52,151 bases of DNA from an uncultured Planctomycetaceae bacterium. GTDB lineage: Bacteria; Planctomycetota; Planctomycetia; Pirellulales; Pirellulaceae. The DNA lies in contig CAIPEB010000740.1 of the NCBI GenBank assembly GCA_903863885.1, forward strand, positions 1 through 52,151. The letters are read 5' to 3'. A program made the translations under genes and the position numbers. Positions 24,846 through 34,096 of the stretch are shown piece after piece. The stretch's first letter is position 1, and the number at the start of each line of letters is the position of its first letter. A model generated the notes under the pieces. The model searched no databases. It was not told where the DNA came from and worked only from the letters and a program-made list of their open reading frames with translations.

Positions 24846-27563
24846 GTGCAGCGATGGTTGAAACAGGCATTGATGTTGACGGTGTCGGGCATCGTCTTTC
24901 TGCTGGTCGGAGCAGCGGTTGGACGCGGCGAGGACAAGATGCTCGTCGAGTGGAAATTCGACAAAGACCTGTGCGGCTGGCAGGTCGGCGGATTGATAGC
25001 CGACGCAGCTGTGCGCGAGGGTGCGTTGCACGGAAGGCCCACGGGAAGCGATCCGATTCTGTTTTCACCGATGTTCGAGGTCTCGGCCAGCCCGTTGCAG
25101 TACATCGAGATCTGCGTCCGGTGCACCGCTCCGGCCTCGGGCGAGTTGTTCTGGACCGAGACGCTGGAAGGAAAGTACGGCGGGTTCAGCCAGGAAAAGT
25201 ACCGCTCGTTTCACACGGAGGGGGACGGCCAGTTTCACGTTTATCGCATGTGGCCTTATTGGCACGCCGCAAAAAAGATCATTCGCCTGAGATTGGATCC
25301 GCCGAACGCGGGCGAGTTTGATATCAAGTGGGTTCGCATCTCCGAACAGGCTGCCGTCGAGTCCGCATCGACATGCATCTGGAAGGGAGACGAGGTCCGC
25401 AAACAGTGGCGGCGATCAGGCGATATCGAGGAATCCGCAGAGGCTCCCATCGCTTGGAGTCCTCTGCTTTCGATACCCGCGACCGACCACCCCTTCGCTT
25501 GTGTCAGGCTGGCCACGCGTCAGGCCGGCGGCGCCCGTCTGTATTGCGTGTCGAGTCGCGACTTCGGGTGGGAGAGCGTGAGCTTTCCGCTGCGGGCCGA
25601 TGGAAGCATGCATTCCTACAACATCCCGACCAGCGGTTTGGGAAACTGGCACGACAAGATCATACGACTCGGTTTGCAGCTGCCATCGGGGCCGGGCGCG
25701 AGCATCGAGGTGGAGTCGATTGAAGTTGCCGCCGAGCCGAGAGGTCCAGCGGAACTCGAAGTCGCCTATTTTGGTCCCGTCGAAGGGATCAACCGGGCCG
25801 GAAGGCCTTGCGGCATCACCTGCACGATCCGAAATCTGGGCGGCGAAGTTGCCGAAAACGTAACGGCAACGCTCGAAGTGCCGCAGGGTGTCCAGATATT
25901 GGACGGCGCTGCCCAACGGCTCGAGCGGCTCTCGCTCGACTTGCCCCGCAGCGTCGCTTGGCGTATCCAGGCCGATCAACTCGGTTCGATTCCGTTGACC
26001 GTCAAGGTCGCCTCGGCCGGGCCGGCGGCCGCAACGGCTTCGGGCGCCTTGGAGTTGACGAAGGCTCCCGATGTGGCGAAGAGTGACTATATTCCCGAGC
26101 CGCGCCCCGTGCGAAGCAAGTACGAGATCGGCGCGTTCTATTTTCCGGGCTTTCCCACAGCCGAGAAGTGGCAGCCGATCCGCAACTATCCCAATCGCAA
26201 GCCGATCCTCGGCTGGTATGACGAGTCCAATCCGGAGTGCGCCGACTGGCAGATCAAGTGGTCCGTGGAGCACGGGATCAGTTTTTACATGGTTGACTGG
26301 TACTGGTGTCAGGGCAACCGGCAACTTGAGCACTGGGTGCAGAATGCCTACGGCAAAGCCCGTTTCCGCAAGTACCTGAAATGGGCCGTGATGTGGGCAA
26401 ATCACAACCCCCCGAACACCCATTCGGCCGAGGATTGGCGAAAGGTCACCCAGTACTGGATCGACCACTGCTTCAGCATGCCCGAGTACTATCGCATCGA
26501 CAATCGGCCGGCCGTGTTCATCTGGGCTCCGCAGAATGTGCGGAATGATCTGGGGGGCAGCGCAGAGGCCGCGAAGCTCTACGCCGTGTCGCAGGAGATG
26601 GCCAAAGCGGCTGGATATCCGGGGATCTATTTCGTCGCGATGAGTTCGCACGACAACCCGGAACGCGCGAAGGAGCTGTTCAGCGAAGGATACGAAGGCG
26701 CGACGACATACCACGGATTTCAGCTTGCGTGGCAACGGTCCAAGAGCGATCGGTTTCCGTTTTCCGCGCTGCTGGATACCTGCCCGGAACTGTGGCGCGA
26801 CGCAGAGAAGTCCGCGGCCGGTTTGAATTATCTGCCGGTCGTCGACACGGGATGGGATGCAAGGCCGTGGCATGGCGAGAAGACCCTTGTGGCTTACGGC
26901 CGAACACCGGAGATGTTTGGCAAGCTCTGCCGACAGGCTCGCCAGTATGCCGACGAGAGGGGCAAGAAGATCATCGCGCTGGGGCCGATGAACGAGTGGG
27001 GTGAAGGCAGCTACATTGAACCTTACGCCGAATACGGTTTTCAGGATCTCGATCAGGTGCGTGAGGCCTTCTGCGAACCGGGCGACTGGCCGCCCAACTT
27101 GATCCCGTCGGACGTCGGACGAGGGCCTTATGATCTGCCCGCGGCCGTCGCGAAGAACGCTTGGGAGTTCGACGGTGAAGGCGCTCGGGAAGGCTGGGAC
27201 TGCAACGGCGACGTGGCCGAGCTGGTCGCGAAGGGCGGCCAATTGCAGGGACTCGCCACGGGCCGGGATCCCGTGATCCAGGCCTCGGGTCTTCAGGTGG
27301 AGGCCGACCGTCTGCATCGGCTCAAGTTCCGCATGCGCTGCGATCGCCGCGCGACGGTCCAGGTCTTCTGGGCGACGACGCTGGTGCCCATGAATGGCGA
27401 GATGTCGTTGGGGCTTGAGGTCGCGGGCGACAACCAGTTCCACGACTACGAAATCGATCTGGCGAAGAACCCGAAGTGGCGGGGGCTGGTCAACTCGCTT
27501 CGACTCGATCCGGGCAGCGAACCGGGAACGCAGTTCGCATTCGACTACGTGCGGTTGGAGTGA
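24846..27563 (+). CDS. Secreted GH99/WbsX-like glycoside hydrolase with flanking binding domains
   Basis: The 905-residue product starts at a GTG with AGGAGGT five bases upstream and has a signal peptide (LMLTVSGIVFLLVGAAVG). The central part (about residues 415-760) is a GH99-like/WbsX barrel: YEIGAFYFPGFPTAEKW, HGISFYMVDWYW, VVDTGWDARPW and GPMNEWGEGSYIEPYAEYG. The family includes endomannanases and relatives of polysaccharide-acting proteins. Two beta-rich segments lie before it (about 30-170 and 180-300), and one after it (about 775-905) repeats the motifs DNQFHDYEIDL and LRLDPG, like carbohydrate-binding modules. It is 47 bases downstream of the M16 pair and may share its transcript. Confidence 0.85.
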   Translation: MQRWLKQALMLTVSGIVFLLVGAAVGRGEDKMLVEWKFDKDLCGWQVGGLIADAAVREGALHGRPTGSDPILFSPMFEVSASPLQYIEICVRCTAPASGELFWTETLEGKYGGFSQEKYRSFHTEGDGQFHVYRMWPYWHAAKKIIRLRLDPPNAGEFDIKWVRISEQAAVESASTCIWKGDEVRKQWRRSGDIEESAEAPIAWSPLLSIPATDHPFACVRLATRQAGGARLYCVSSRDFGWESVSFPLRADGSMHSYNIPTSGLGNWHDKIIRLGLQLPSGPGASIEVESIEVAAEPRGPAELEVAYFGPVEGINRAGRPCGITCTIRNLGGEVAENVTATLEVPQGVQILDGAAQRLERLSLDLPRSVAWRIQADQLGSIPLTVKVASAGPAAATASGALELTKAPDVAKSDYIPEPRPVRSKYEIGAFYFPGFPTAEKWQPIRNYPNRKPILGWYDESNPECADWQIKWSVEHGISFYMVDWYWCQGNRQLEHWVQNAYGKARFRKYLKWAVMWANHNPPNTHSAEDWRKVTQYWIDHCFSMPEYYRIDNRPAVFIWAPQNVRNDLGGSAEAAKLYAVSQEMAKAAGYPGIYFVAMSSHDNPERAKELFSEGYEGATTYHGFQLAWQRSKSDRFPFSALLDTCPELWRDAEKSAAGLNYLPVVDTGWDARPWHGEKTLVAYGRTPEMFGKLCRQARQYADERGKKIIALGPMNEWGEGSYIEPYAEYGFQDLDQVREAFCEPGDWPPNLIPSDVGRGPYDLPAAVAKNAWEFDGEGAREGWDCNGDVAELVAKGGQLQGLATGRDPVIQASGLQVEADRLHRLKFRMRCDRRATVQVFWATTLVPMNGEMSLGLEVAGDNQFHDYEIDLAKNPKWRGLVNSLRLDPGSEPGTQFAFDYVRLE

Positions 27564-27617
27564 GAGATGCGGGCGCGGCTTGCACAGGGCGGCTGACGGT
27601 GAATTCGCCGGTTGGGC

Positions 27618-29786
27618 TCATGCATCGAGATCGACTGCGCAGCGGAAGCCGATCGTGGCGCAGCGATCGAGACCCGGCCACATGAGCAGGAACTTGGTGG
27701 CGAAATTCGCAGCGCGCGGGCCGCCATCCACGTACCAGTTGGATCCCTGGGCGGCGAAATACGATCCTCCCCGGATAATGCAGAAGCGTGTGCGTCCGTC
27801 GGTGCGCTCGCTCTCCGTCCATTGCCACACGTTGCCGCAAAGATCGAGGCAGCCGCAGGGGGAACGGCCGTCGGGATACGATCGCACGGGAGTGGTCGTC
27901 TTGAGCGAACCGTCGTTGCAGCGACCGGGCTCCATGTTCGGCCCCCAGGGCCACGCGCGGCCGTCACCGCCCTGAGCGGCGAACTGCCACTCTTCCTCGG
28001 TGGGCAGCCGCCTTCCCGCCCACTGCGCGAAAGCGCGGGCATCTTCGAGAGAGACCCAGACGACCGGATGTTCGGCCTGTTCAGCGGTCGGTTTCCCCTG
28101 ATCCCAGTGCTTGAGAAAGTTGCGGTCGTCGCGAGGACGGTATTGCGCCCGCGTCACAAACTCATGGAACCGGGCATTCGTGACGGGAGTTTCGTCGATT
28201 GCGTAGGCGCGCGGTTCCAGGAGTCGTTGGAATTCGCGAGTCTGAAAGTTGTAAGAGGACCAGTATCCTTCCTCGCTGTCCGTCATCGAATCGTAATAGC
28301 CGCATTCGCGCATCCGCATCACGATCGTGAGCTTTGTATCCGGTCCGGGACGCACGGCGACCATTCCGTCCGGCACTGATTTTGCCTTGGGGCCGGCCAT
28401 CGGAGCGATGAGTCTCGTTTCACGCCGCGGATGCGATGTGTCATCCCGGAATCGCGACGACGCCTGCCGCTGTGTCTGCAGGAACGGCTTCAAAGAGTCC
28501 GCCGTCGAACGGCTTGAGGTGGCAAGGAAACACCCGATGCCACGGCGAGGCATTTTTCCGCGAAGGACCACGATGGAGTCCCGGGGCTCCGGTCGGAGTT
28601 CGTCACCGGAAATCAGGTCGAAGTACCGTTCGCCCGCAGTGCCTTGAATTTTCAGCAGCGGCCCGTCCACGACCTGCTCCTCGCGATTGACGAGCGTCCA
28701 GAGACGCACGTCGGCGCCGGACCAGCAGGACGCGAACACGCCGGCGGCTTCGGTCGGAACGAGCGGCGTCCAGGATTCGCCGGAGAACAGTTCAGGGAAT
28801 CGCCGCTGGATGGGCAGCATGGTTCGCAGGATCGAGCGATCCCGCTCGTTCCACGCCACCCATGATCCGAAGACGTTTTCCCAGACCATCATGCCGCTGC
28901 CGTTCATCCAGGCGGTGTGCAGTTCGGCGGTGTGGTCAAAGCTCCAGCGGCGGATCTGGTGCTGCATGTGGCGGCGCTCGAGCCATTTGTGCCGGAGCAC
29001 GCCCGGCACCGGGCTGTCCTGGAAATGCTGCGCCCACGAGGCGTGATGATCGGCGATCCGGTTGAGTGGCGGAACTCCTTCGCCTTCGAGGACGACTCCG
29101 GCCCGCGCCGCATCCAGCTTTGCGCGGAATTCCGCCGCTCCCTCCGTCATCGTATCGAGGAAGATGCCGTCGACGTCCAGATCGCGGACGGTATCGATCA
29201 GCAGGTCGATATCGGAGCGGTCTTCGCGCCGAGTGCCGCGGTCCCACGGGTTGTAGTCGATGTACACGCGCACGCCGCGTGCCTGGCAGGCGTGAACGAC
29301 TTCGCGCAGACCGGATAGTCCGCCGGGCATATCACGGTAGAAATCGAATTGGTTTCGCTGATCGACTCCGATGCGAGGATAGGCATGCCACAGCACGATG
29401 CTGTCGTATCCGCCGAACCTCTCTGCGCCGTCATCCAGGAACGCGTCGACCGTGTACCGACCGGAGGCCGTGTCGTAGAACGCCTCGTCGCACATCATCA
29501 GGAAGCAGCAGCAATACGACGAAGATGCCCAGGCGAACTCGGGTCTGCGGTAGAGCGCGTCGTCGTAATGGAGTTGCTTTCGCGCCTGGTCTCGCCACTG
29601 AGTCAACTGCTGCCGGAATTGCGGCCACATGGCCGGATCGCGCGGCGCGGGAATGAGGTCTTTATCGGGTTCAAGTACGAAGGAGCCGGATTCGAAGGCG
29701 AAGCCGCGTCCTGACAGGACTGACGAGACGGCGACTGCGCCCGCTCCGAGCAGATCACGTCGGTTGAGTTTCCATTCCGCGCTCAT
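27618..29786 (-). CDS. Secreted glycosidase-like domain fused to FGE-like domain lacking catalytic cysteines
   Basis: The 722-residue product has a Tat-type leader (NRRDLLGAGAVAVSSVLS). The N-terminal two-thirds (about 60-440) is a barrel resembling alpha-amylase/GH29-like enzymes: GVRVYIDYNPWDRG and VDGIFLDTMTEGAAEF, with a likely acidic catalytic residue. The C-terminus (about 485-722) is a formylglycine-generating-enzyme (SUMF1/EgtB/PvdO) domain: YAIDETPVTNARFHEF, RLPTEEEWQFAAQGG, CGNVWQWTES, RGGSYFA and IGFRCAV. The two active-site cysteines that follow RGGS in true FGEs are absent. It is the last gene of a leftward set of four, 37 bases from the DUF6807 gene, so likely part of sugar polymer breakdown. 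Confidence 0.82.
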   Translation of the reverse strand: MSAEWKLNRRDLLGAGAVAVSSVLSGRGFAFESGSFVLEPDKDLIPAPRDPAMWPQFRQQLTQWRDQARKQLHYDDALYRRPEFAWASSSYCCCFLMMCDEAFYDTASGRYTVDAFLDDGAERFGGYDSIVLWHAYPRIGVDQRNQFDFYRDMPGGLSGLREVVHACQARGVRVYIDYNPWDRGTRREDRSDIDLLIDTVRDLDVDGIFLDTMTEGAAEFRAKLDAARAGVVLEGEGVPPLNRIADHHASWAQHFQDSPVPGVLRHKWLERRHMQHQIRRWSFDHTAELHTAWMNGSGMMVWENVFGSWVAWNERDRSILRTMLPIQRRFPELFSGESWTPLVPTEAAGVFASCWSGADVRLWTLVNREEQVVDGPLLKIQGTAGERYFDLISGDELRPEPRDSIVVLRGKMPRRGIGCFLATSSRSTADSLKPFLQTQRQASSRFRDDTSHPRRETRLIAPMAGPKAKSVPDGMVAVRPGPDTKLTIVMRMRECGYYDSMTDSEEGYWSSYNFQTREFQRLLEPRAYAIDETPVTNARFHEFVTRAQYRPRDDRNFLKHWDQGKPTAEQAEHPVVWVSLEDARAFAQWAGRRLPTEEEWQFAAQGGDGRAWPWGPNMEPGRCNDGSLKTTTPVRSYPDGRSPCGCLDLCGNVWQWTESERTDGRTRFCIIRGGSYFAAQGSNWYVDGGPRAANFATKFLLMWPGLDRCATIGFRCAVDLDA

Positions 29787-29823
29787 GTTGTGACTCCGGT
29801 ATGTTCCGCCGAATCGCGTTCCG

Positions 29824-30822
29824 TCACGGTTTGGCCGGAGGTGCTTCAGTGCCCGCGGCGAAGGCGTCCCACATCGCTTTGAGTTCTTCCGGCCGTGCCT
29901 CTTCCTGGCGGATCCAGATCCGGTGACGCAGGAGAACCGGTTTGCCCTGCGGCAGCGCGAACTCCTGTTCGCCCGGAAAGGCCGGCATGAAACAGTTCAG
30001 GTTGGGATAGACGAGGTGCGGGGTCGGGTAATTCGGATTGCCCGGATGCTGGAACATGATCATTGCGGTTCGTCCCGGGCTGCCGGCGAAGTCCGCCGAG
30101 TACTGGCACCAAGCGCGGCGCGGCTTTGCAGAATCGGCATCGACATTCGGAGTGATCTGCTGGTTCTGGGCCGGGACAGCGCGGAGCGTCACGCCTCCGT
30201 ATCCGGCGTGGGGGCGCCCGCCGATGGCCACGTTGGGCTCCAGCGCCGTGAGTGTGACGTCGATATCGACGCAACGTCCCGCAAATCCCTGGCTCGCCTT
30301 CGGCAAAATGCGAACGCACAGTTCCTCGCGGACGATTGCGTGTTTTTCGGAGCCGAATTCCCAGCGATTCGTGGCTCGCAATTCGGCGCCGGCCGGCTCG
30401 GCTTTGACGCTTTCGAGTTTCTCGGGCCGGGCCCACACATCGCAGACGGCCCAGATATCGGCGACGCGGTCGTTCCAGCGCACGACCGGCCAACTCCACC
30501 AGATTCCGCGATGATGAGGATGCTCGGGGTAGTCCTCCGTGAGAACCTCGCCCTTGAGGCCGTACAGCGGATGGATGTAGTCACTGCGTTCTCCGCCGTA
30601 AGGACGGCCGTCCTCGAAATGTTCGGGTTGACGGCCCGGCGGCATCGGTACTGTGCCGAAGTTGTAACGGAGCACGCGCAGATCGCCGTCCCACAGCGTG
30701 TAGTATTGATGCGGTTGGTCGATCTCCCAGCGGAAGTCGTCCGCGGTCGCGACCCGCGCCGCCTGGAATGAAAGGGCCGCAGCGGAAACCAGCAGCAGGA
30801 TCGCATGAGTTGTGTGTCGCAT
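29824..30822 (-). CDS. Secreted DUF6807 (PmoA-like) family protein
   Basis: The 332-residue product has a signal peptide (HAILLLVSAAALSFQAA). It carries the family's hallmark EDYPEHPHHRGIWWSWP, with RPYGGERSDYIHPLYG just before. Proteins of this group are common in planctomycetes and other polysaccharide degraders and are listed as DUF6807 or 'PmoA family', a name that does not show a role in methane oxidation. AGAGGAA precedes the ATG. The histidine-rich motif suggests metal or sugar binding; reaction unknown. It lies 49 bases from the M48 gene and 37 bases from the fusion protein gene. Confidence 0.82.
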   Translation of the reverse strand: MRHTTHAILLLVSAAALSFQAARVATADDFRWEIDQPHQYYTLWDGDLRVLRYNFGTVPMPPGRQPEHFEDGRPYGGERSDYIHPLYGLKGEVLTEDYPEHPHHRGIWWSWPVVRWNDRVADIWAVCDVWARPEKLESVKAEPAGAELRATNRWEFGSEKHAIVREELCVRILPKASQGFAGRCVDIDVTLTALEPNVAIGGRPHAGYGGVTLRAVPAQNQQITPNVDADSAKPRRAWCQYSADFAGSPGRTAMIMFQHPGNPNYPTPHLVYPNLNCFMPAFPGEQEFALPQGKPVLLRHRIWIRQEEARPEELKAMWDAFAAGTEAPPAKP

Positions 30823-30871
30823 CGCGGATTCCTCTTGTAGGGTGTTGCCGGGTTAACACGAGGTCTGCCCG

Positions 30872-32188
30872 TCAATGATCTGTGCGGGTACCGGGTGCAT
30901 TCGATTCTTCGCGAAAGCGGCCTTCGTATCGGAGGGGCTGGCCTGTCTGCCAGGGCTTGTAACTGTTGAAGAAGACGATTCGCTCGCCCACCGGCGGATG
31001 CGTGTCGCGCCAGAGTTTGTAGAGCAGGCCGTGCCACGGGACGCCGAGGTTCTCCTGCTGCAGTTTCACAAAGCCGGTGGCCGCAGCGCGGTTAAGGCGA
31101 GTCAGTTCGATACCGAATCGGTCCGCTTCGCGCTCGTCGTGACGGCTCACGGCCAGAGCGATCGGCGAAGCCGCAAAGGCGAATATTCCCAGCAGAAGCA
31201 CCACCAGCGGAAACGAGGCGATGTCGCCCAGCGAATCGAAACCGAAGCGGTTGTGGAAACGCAATAGGATCATTGCGGAAACGCGGTGCAGGAGATACAG
31301 CCCGATGAAGCATCCCACCGAACTCATGATCACGCCGTACACGATGTGGTTCAGGACATAGTGCCCCATTTCGTGGCCCACGACAAAGACGACCTCATCC
31401 TCGTCCAGTTTGTTCAGCAGCGTATCCCAGAGCACGATGCGCTTGGTCTGGAGGAATCCGGTCACGTATGCGTTTACCGCCTTGGTATCGACGCTCTTGT
31501 TCACTTCGTACACGCGGCTGCCCTCGATGCCGCTTCGCTCGGCAGTGGCCAGGATCCGCTTTTCCAGTTCCTTGTTCTTCATCGGTTCGAATCGGTTGAA
31601 GAGCGGATCGATGAGCACCGGGAAGATCAGTATCTCGAAGAAGAGGAACGGCGGAACGAGCAGTCCCGCATAGAGCCACCAGCGCCGCGGGCTCTTCCTG
31701 ATCAGCAGGTAAGGAACCCACAGGAAGACGATGCCCATGACAATCGTCACTCCCAGTCCGAGTAGACTGTCGTGGAACCACTTTCCAAAGGTCTGATTGG
31801 AGAGGCCGTAGGCGTGTTCACGAACAAAGCCCTGGTAGAAAGCGAGCGGAAAATAGAAAACATCCGTGATTATCATGAACGCAGCGAAGTAGATGGCGAA
31901 CTGCAGGTACCAGAATCGGCCGATGCGTCCGGCCCAGGTGCGCAGCTTGGCGCTCAGGCCGGTGAACAGGAAGACCGCGGGCACCAGCACGGCCCAGAGC
32001 CGATTGACGCACCACAGGATGTTGCCGCTGCGGAAACGCTGGATTGCCAAATCAGTTGGCTCGGGCACCGCGACCGGTCCATCGTTCATCGCTTCGGCGG
32101 CGACCGCTGCGGCGGCGGGCGGAGCCAGTTCCTGTCCGGCGGCCGCTGGCGTCGAGGGGCTGAGCAGCATCAGGAGCCATAGCATCAT
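30872..32188 (-). CDS. Ste24-like M48 membrane metallopeptidase
   Basis: I start it at 32188 (MMLWLLMLL), 29 bases after the stop of the SGNH gene; the longer frame would overlap that gene. The 438-residue protein has several membrane helices and the N-terminal CAAX-protease region (YLQFAIYFAAFMIIT to FPLAFYQGFV). The zinc motif HEMGH is at about 272-276, with a downstream EREADRFG supplying the third ligand. Ste24-type enzymes cleave membrane-proximal peptides. Eukaryotic CAAX processing does not apply here, so bacterial substrates are unknown. It lies inside a four-gene leftward run. Confidence 0.9.
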   Translation of the reverse strand: MMLWLLMLLSPSTPAAAGQELAPPAAAAVAAEAMNDGPVAVPEPTDLAIQRFRSGNILWCVNRLWAVLVPAVFLFTGLSAKLRTWAGRIGRFWYLQFAIYFAAFMIITDVFYFPLAFYQGFVREHAYGLSNQTFGKWFHDSLLGLGVTIVMGIVFLWVPYLLIRKSPRRWWLYAGLLVPPFLFFEILIFPVLIDPLFNRFEPMKNKELEKRILATAERSGIEGSRVYEVNKSVDTKAVNAYVTGFLQTKRIVLWDTLLNKLDEDEVVFVVGHEMGHYVLNHIVYGVIMSSVGCFIGLYLLHRVSAMILLRFHNRFGFDSLGDIASFPLVVLLLGIFAFAASPIALAVSRHDEREADRFGIELTRLNRAAATGFVKLQQENLGVPWHGLLYKLWRDTHPPVGERIVFFNSYKPWQTGQPLRYEGRFREESNAPGTRTDH

Positions 32189-32217
32189 CGAGTCATTCCA
32201 TCTCGGGTCGTTGCGGT

Positions 32218-33714
32218 TTACCGGGGAAGCACGGGGCGCAGGGCCTCGGCCCATACCGAGTAGCCTGCTTCGTTGGGGTGCAGAAGATCGGGCATCAGGT
32301 CCGGATTGACCGAGCCGTCCGGCCGCAGCCAGTTATGCGTGATGTCCAGCAGCGTCAGCCGGGGCAGCTGCGCCAGGCCGGCAGTACGCGTATTGATTTC
32401 AGCGATTGTCTGTCGTTCGGGGTTCGTTGCGCCTGCGCCTCGGGGGAAAATCGACATGAGCACGATTTGGGCCTGTGGGCATTTGGCCTGCACTTGCTGG
32501 ACGACGACCTTGATGGCCTCGGCGATTTCCTCGGCCGTATTGGCTCGCGACTGCGGCGTGCCCGCCAGGTTGTTGGTGCCGATGTGAATGACGATGGCCT
32601 TGGGAGCGATGCCGTCGAGTTCGCCGAGTTCGATGCGGCGAAGCACGTTCTGAGTGCGGTCCCATCCGAAGCCGAGATTCAGAACGGGGCGCGTTCCGAA
32701 CAGCGACTGCCAGGCTTTCGTCCCGCGGTTGCCGGCCGGACCGCCATCGGGCTGGCCGCCCCAGAAGTGCGTGATGGAATCGCCGATCAGCACGATTTCG
32801 GGCTTGAGACTGTCTTTGACGGCCATCACCGCGGCGTGGCGCGCTTCCCAGTCGTAGGAATCCACCTCCAATTGGCCTGCGGGCGCGATCGCCGTGTTTG
32901 TTCGACCGGCCGCGGGCAATGCCGTTTCGATGACTCGCGCGACACGCCGGGCGAGACGATCGTACCCGGCACTGCTGAAATGGACATCCTGCGGCGTCTG
33001 ATATCTGGCCGTATCGCGCGCTATCCATCCGAAAAGGTCGTCGATCACGATATGGTGTTTCTGCATGACGCGAGCGGCGATTGCATTCCGCTCGTCGATC
33101 GCGGCCGGCATGCGGCTTCCATCCTTGGTATCCGGCGGCACCGGTGTGGTATTGGCCCAGATCAGCTTTGCGCCCGTCTTTTCGAGTCGATCGACCACTT
33201 GCTCGAGGTTCTTTTCGTAGACGTCGGGTGCCGTGTTTCGATCGTGGATTCCGAAGTTGAAGTGAATCAGGTCCCACTTTCCGTCGTCGAGCCAGATATC
33301 GAGTTTCTTCAGGCCGTTCGCCGTGGAGCCGCAGTTTTCCGGAGCGCGGTGCACGTTGGCCCTGCCGGATAACTCGCGGCGAGTTGCCAGTGTGTAGCCT
33401 CGCGAAATCGAGTCGCCGATCAGCAACACCCGCGGCAGTTCCGGGTTGTCTTGTACGTAGTCCCATGCCGACGCGTCGCCTCGCAGTTTTTCGCGCTGGT
33501 ACAGGGGAAGGTAGAAGCTGCCCAGATTCTGCTCGAGCTTCGTTTCCCAGGCCTGCTGCTCTTCGGGGAGCGTGGCTTTCCAGGCGGCGAACTTGGCTGC
33601 AAGGTCCGCGTCTTCGGCAGCTTGTTGTTTCGCCGGCGGGGATTGCTGAGCGGCTGCGGTTGAACTGAGCACCGCGAGCATGAGGCACGATCGCAAGAAA
33701 CGAAGCACGGTCAT
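32218..33714 (-). CDS. Secreted protein with two SGNH/GDSL hydrolase domains
   Basis: The 498-residue product has a signal peptide (FLRSCLMLAVLSSTAAA). Domain 1 has GDSIS (100-104) and DVHFSSAGY with its catalytic Asp and His (243, 245). Domain 2 has GDSITHFW (from 311), GTNNL (379-383) and DLLHPNEAGY (Asp 476, His 479). Both triads look intact, an unusual tandem arrangement. SGNH enzymes are esterases, and in polysaccharide settings often acetyl esterases. That fits the sugar-related neighbours downstream: M48, DUF6807 and the glycosidase/FGE-like fusion, with gaps of 29, 49 and 37 bases. Confidence 0.9.
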   Translation of the reverse strand: MTVLRFLRSCLMLAVLSSTAAAQQSPPAKQQAAEDADLAAKFAAWKATLPEEQQAWETKLEQNLGSFYLPLYQREKLRGDASAWDYVQDNPELPRVLLIGDSISRGYTLATRRELSGRANVHRAPENCGSTANGLKKLDIWLDDGKWDLIHFNFGIHDRNTAPDVYEKNLEQVVDRLEKTGAKLIWANTTPVPPDTKDGSRMPAAIDERNAIAARVMQKHHIVIDDLFGWIARDTARYQTPQDVHFSSAGYDRLARRVARVIETALPAAGRTNTAIAPAGQLEVDSYDWEARHAAVMAVKDSLKPEIVLIGDSITHFWGGQPDGGPAGNRGTKAWQSLFGTRPVLNLGFGWDRTQNVLRRIELGELDGIAPKAIVIHIGTNNLAGTPQSRANTAEEIAEAIKVVVQQVQAKCPQAQIVLMSIFPRGAGATNPERQTIAEINTRTAGLAQLPRLTLLDITHNWLRPDGSVNPDLMPDLLHPNEAGYSVWAEALRPVLPR

Positions 33715-33871
33715 GGCACGATTCCCGATTTTCGACGGTGTGGCCGGCGTTGCCGGTATCGCCGCGAGAAGCCCCTGTTGTGGCGACTTCGGCAGCGTGA
33801 ACGAACAGCTTACCCGAAAAATCGGTATCAGTCTGGGCTCACGCGGTCAATCGAGAAAGTGCCAAATGAAA

Positions 33872-33906
33872 AAGCCCGCAATGCGAGGCGTTTCGCATGC
33901 GGGCTT
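33872..33906 (-). terminator. Rho-independent terminator of the YTV gene
   Basis: Arms AAGCCCGCA-A-TGCGA and TCGCATGCGGGCTT pair over 14 bases with one bulged A and a six-base loop. On the minus strand the stem is followed by TTTTTCATTTGG. It follows the YTV gene and precedes the SGNH gene, isolating the two transcription units. Confidence 0.8.
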
Positions 33907-34016
33907 GCGATTCGTGCATGACCTCTGTCGATCGGGCGAGAGGCTGCGTGCGTGGCCCTCAAGTCTGGTTGTGATGGTAGTTTGAGTCGGCTCGTCTCTC
34001 TTTCCCGATCAAATCT

Positions 34017-34045
34017 TCCCCTCTCCCATCGGGCGGGAGAGGGGA
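34017..34045. repeat. CCCTCTCCC/GGGAGAGGG palindrome
   Basis: A perfect 11-base-pair inverted repeat with a seven-base loop is followed by TTGGGTGAGG. This sequence pattern is a recurrent intergenic repeat in many bacterial genomes. Here it lies 52 bases past the YTV gene's stop. Confidence 0.5.
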
Positions 34046-34096
34046 TTGGGTGAGGACAACGGACCGTGATTGGCGGTCCTCGTCTTGCAAGGCCGT

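Larger units (their letters stand above)
33715..34096. other. Intergenic region with a terminator and a GC hairpin repeat
   Basis: The 382 bases between two leftward genes hold no gene. Next to the YTV gene's stop is a TCCCCTCTCCC/GGGAGAGGGGA palindrome (34017-34045), followed by a strong rho-independent terminator for that gene (33872-33906). The rest, up to the SGNH gene start, should contain the promoter of the four-gene set, but I cannot place it with confidence. Confidence 0.5.

Noticed and set aside
25416-27443. 675-residue antisense frame under the GH99-like gene
   Set aside because: The plus-strand gene has a signal peptide and catalytic motifs; this frame has none and is a shadow.
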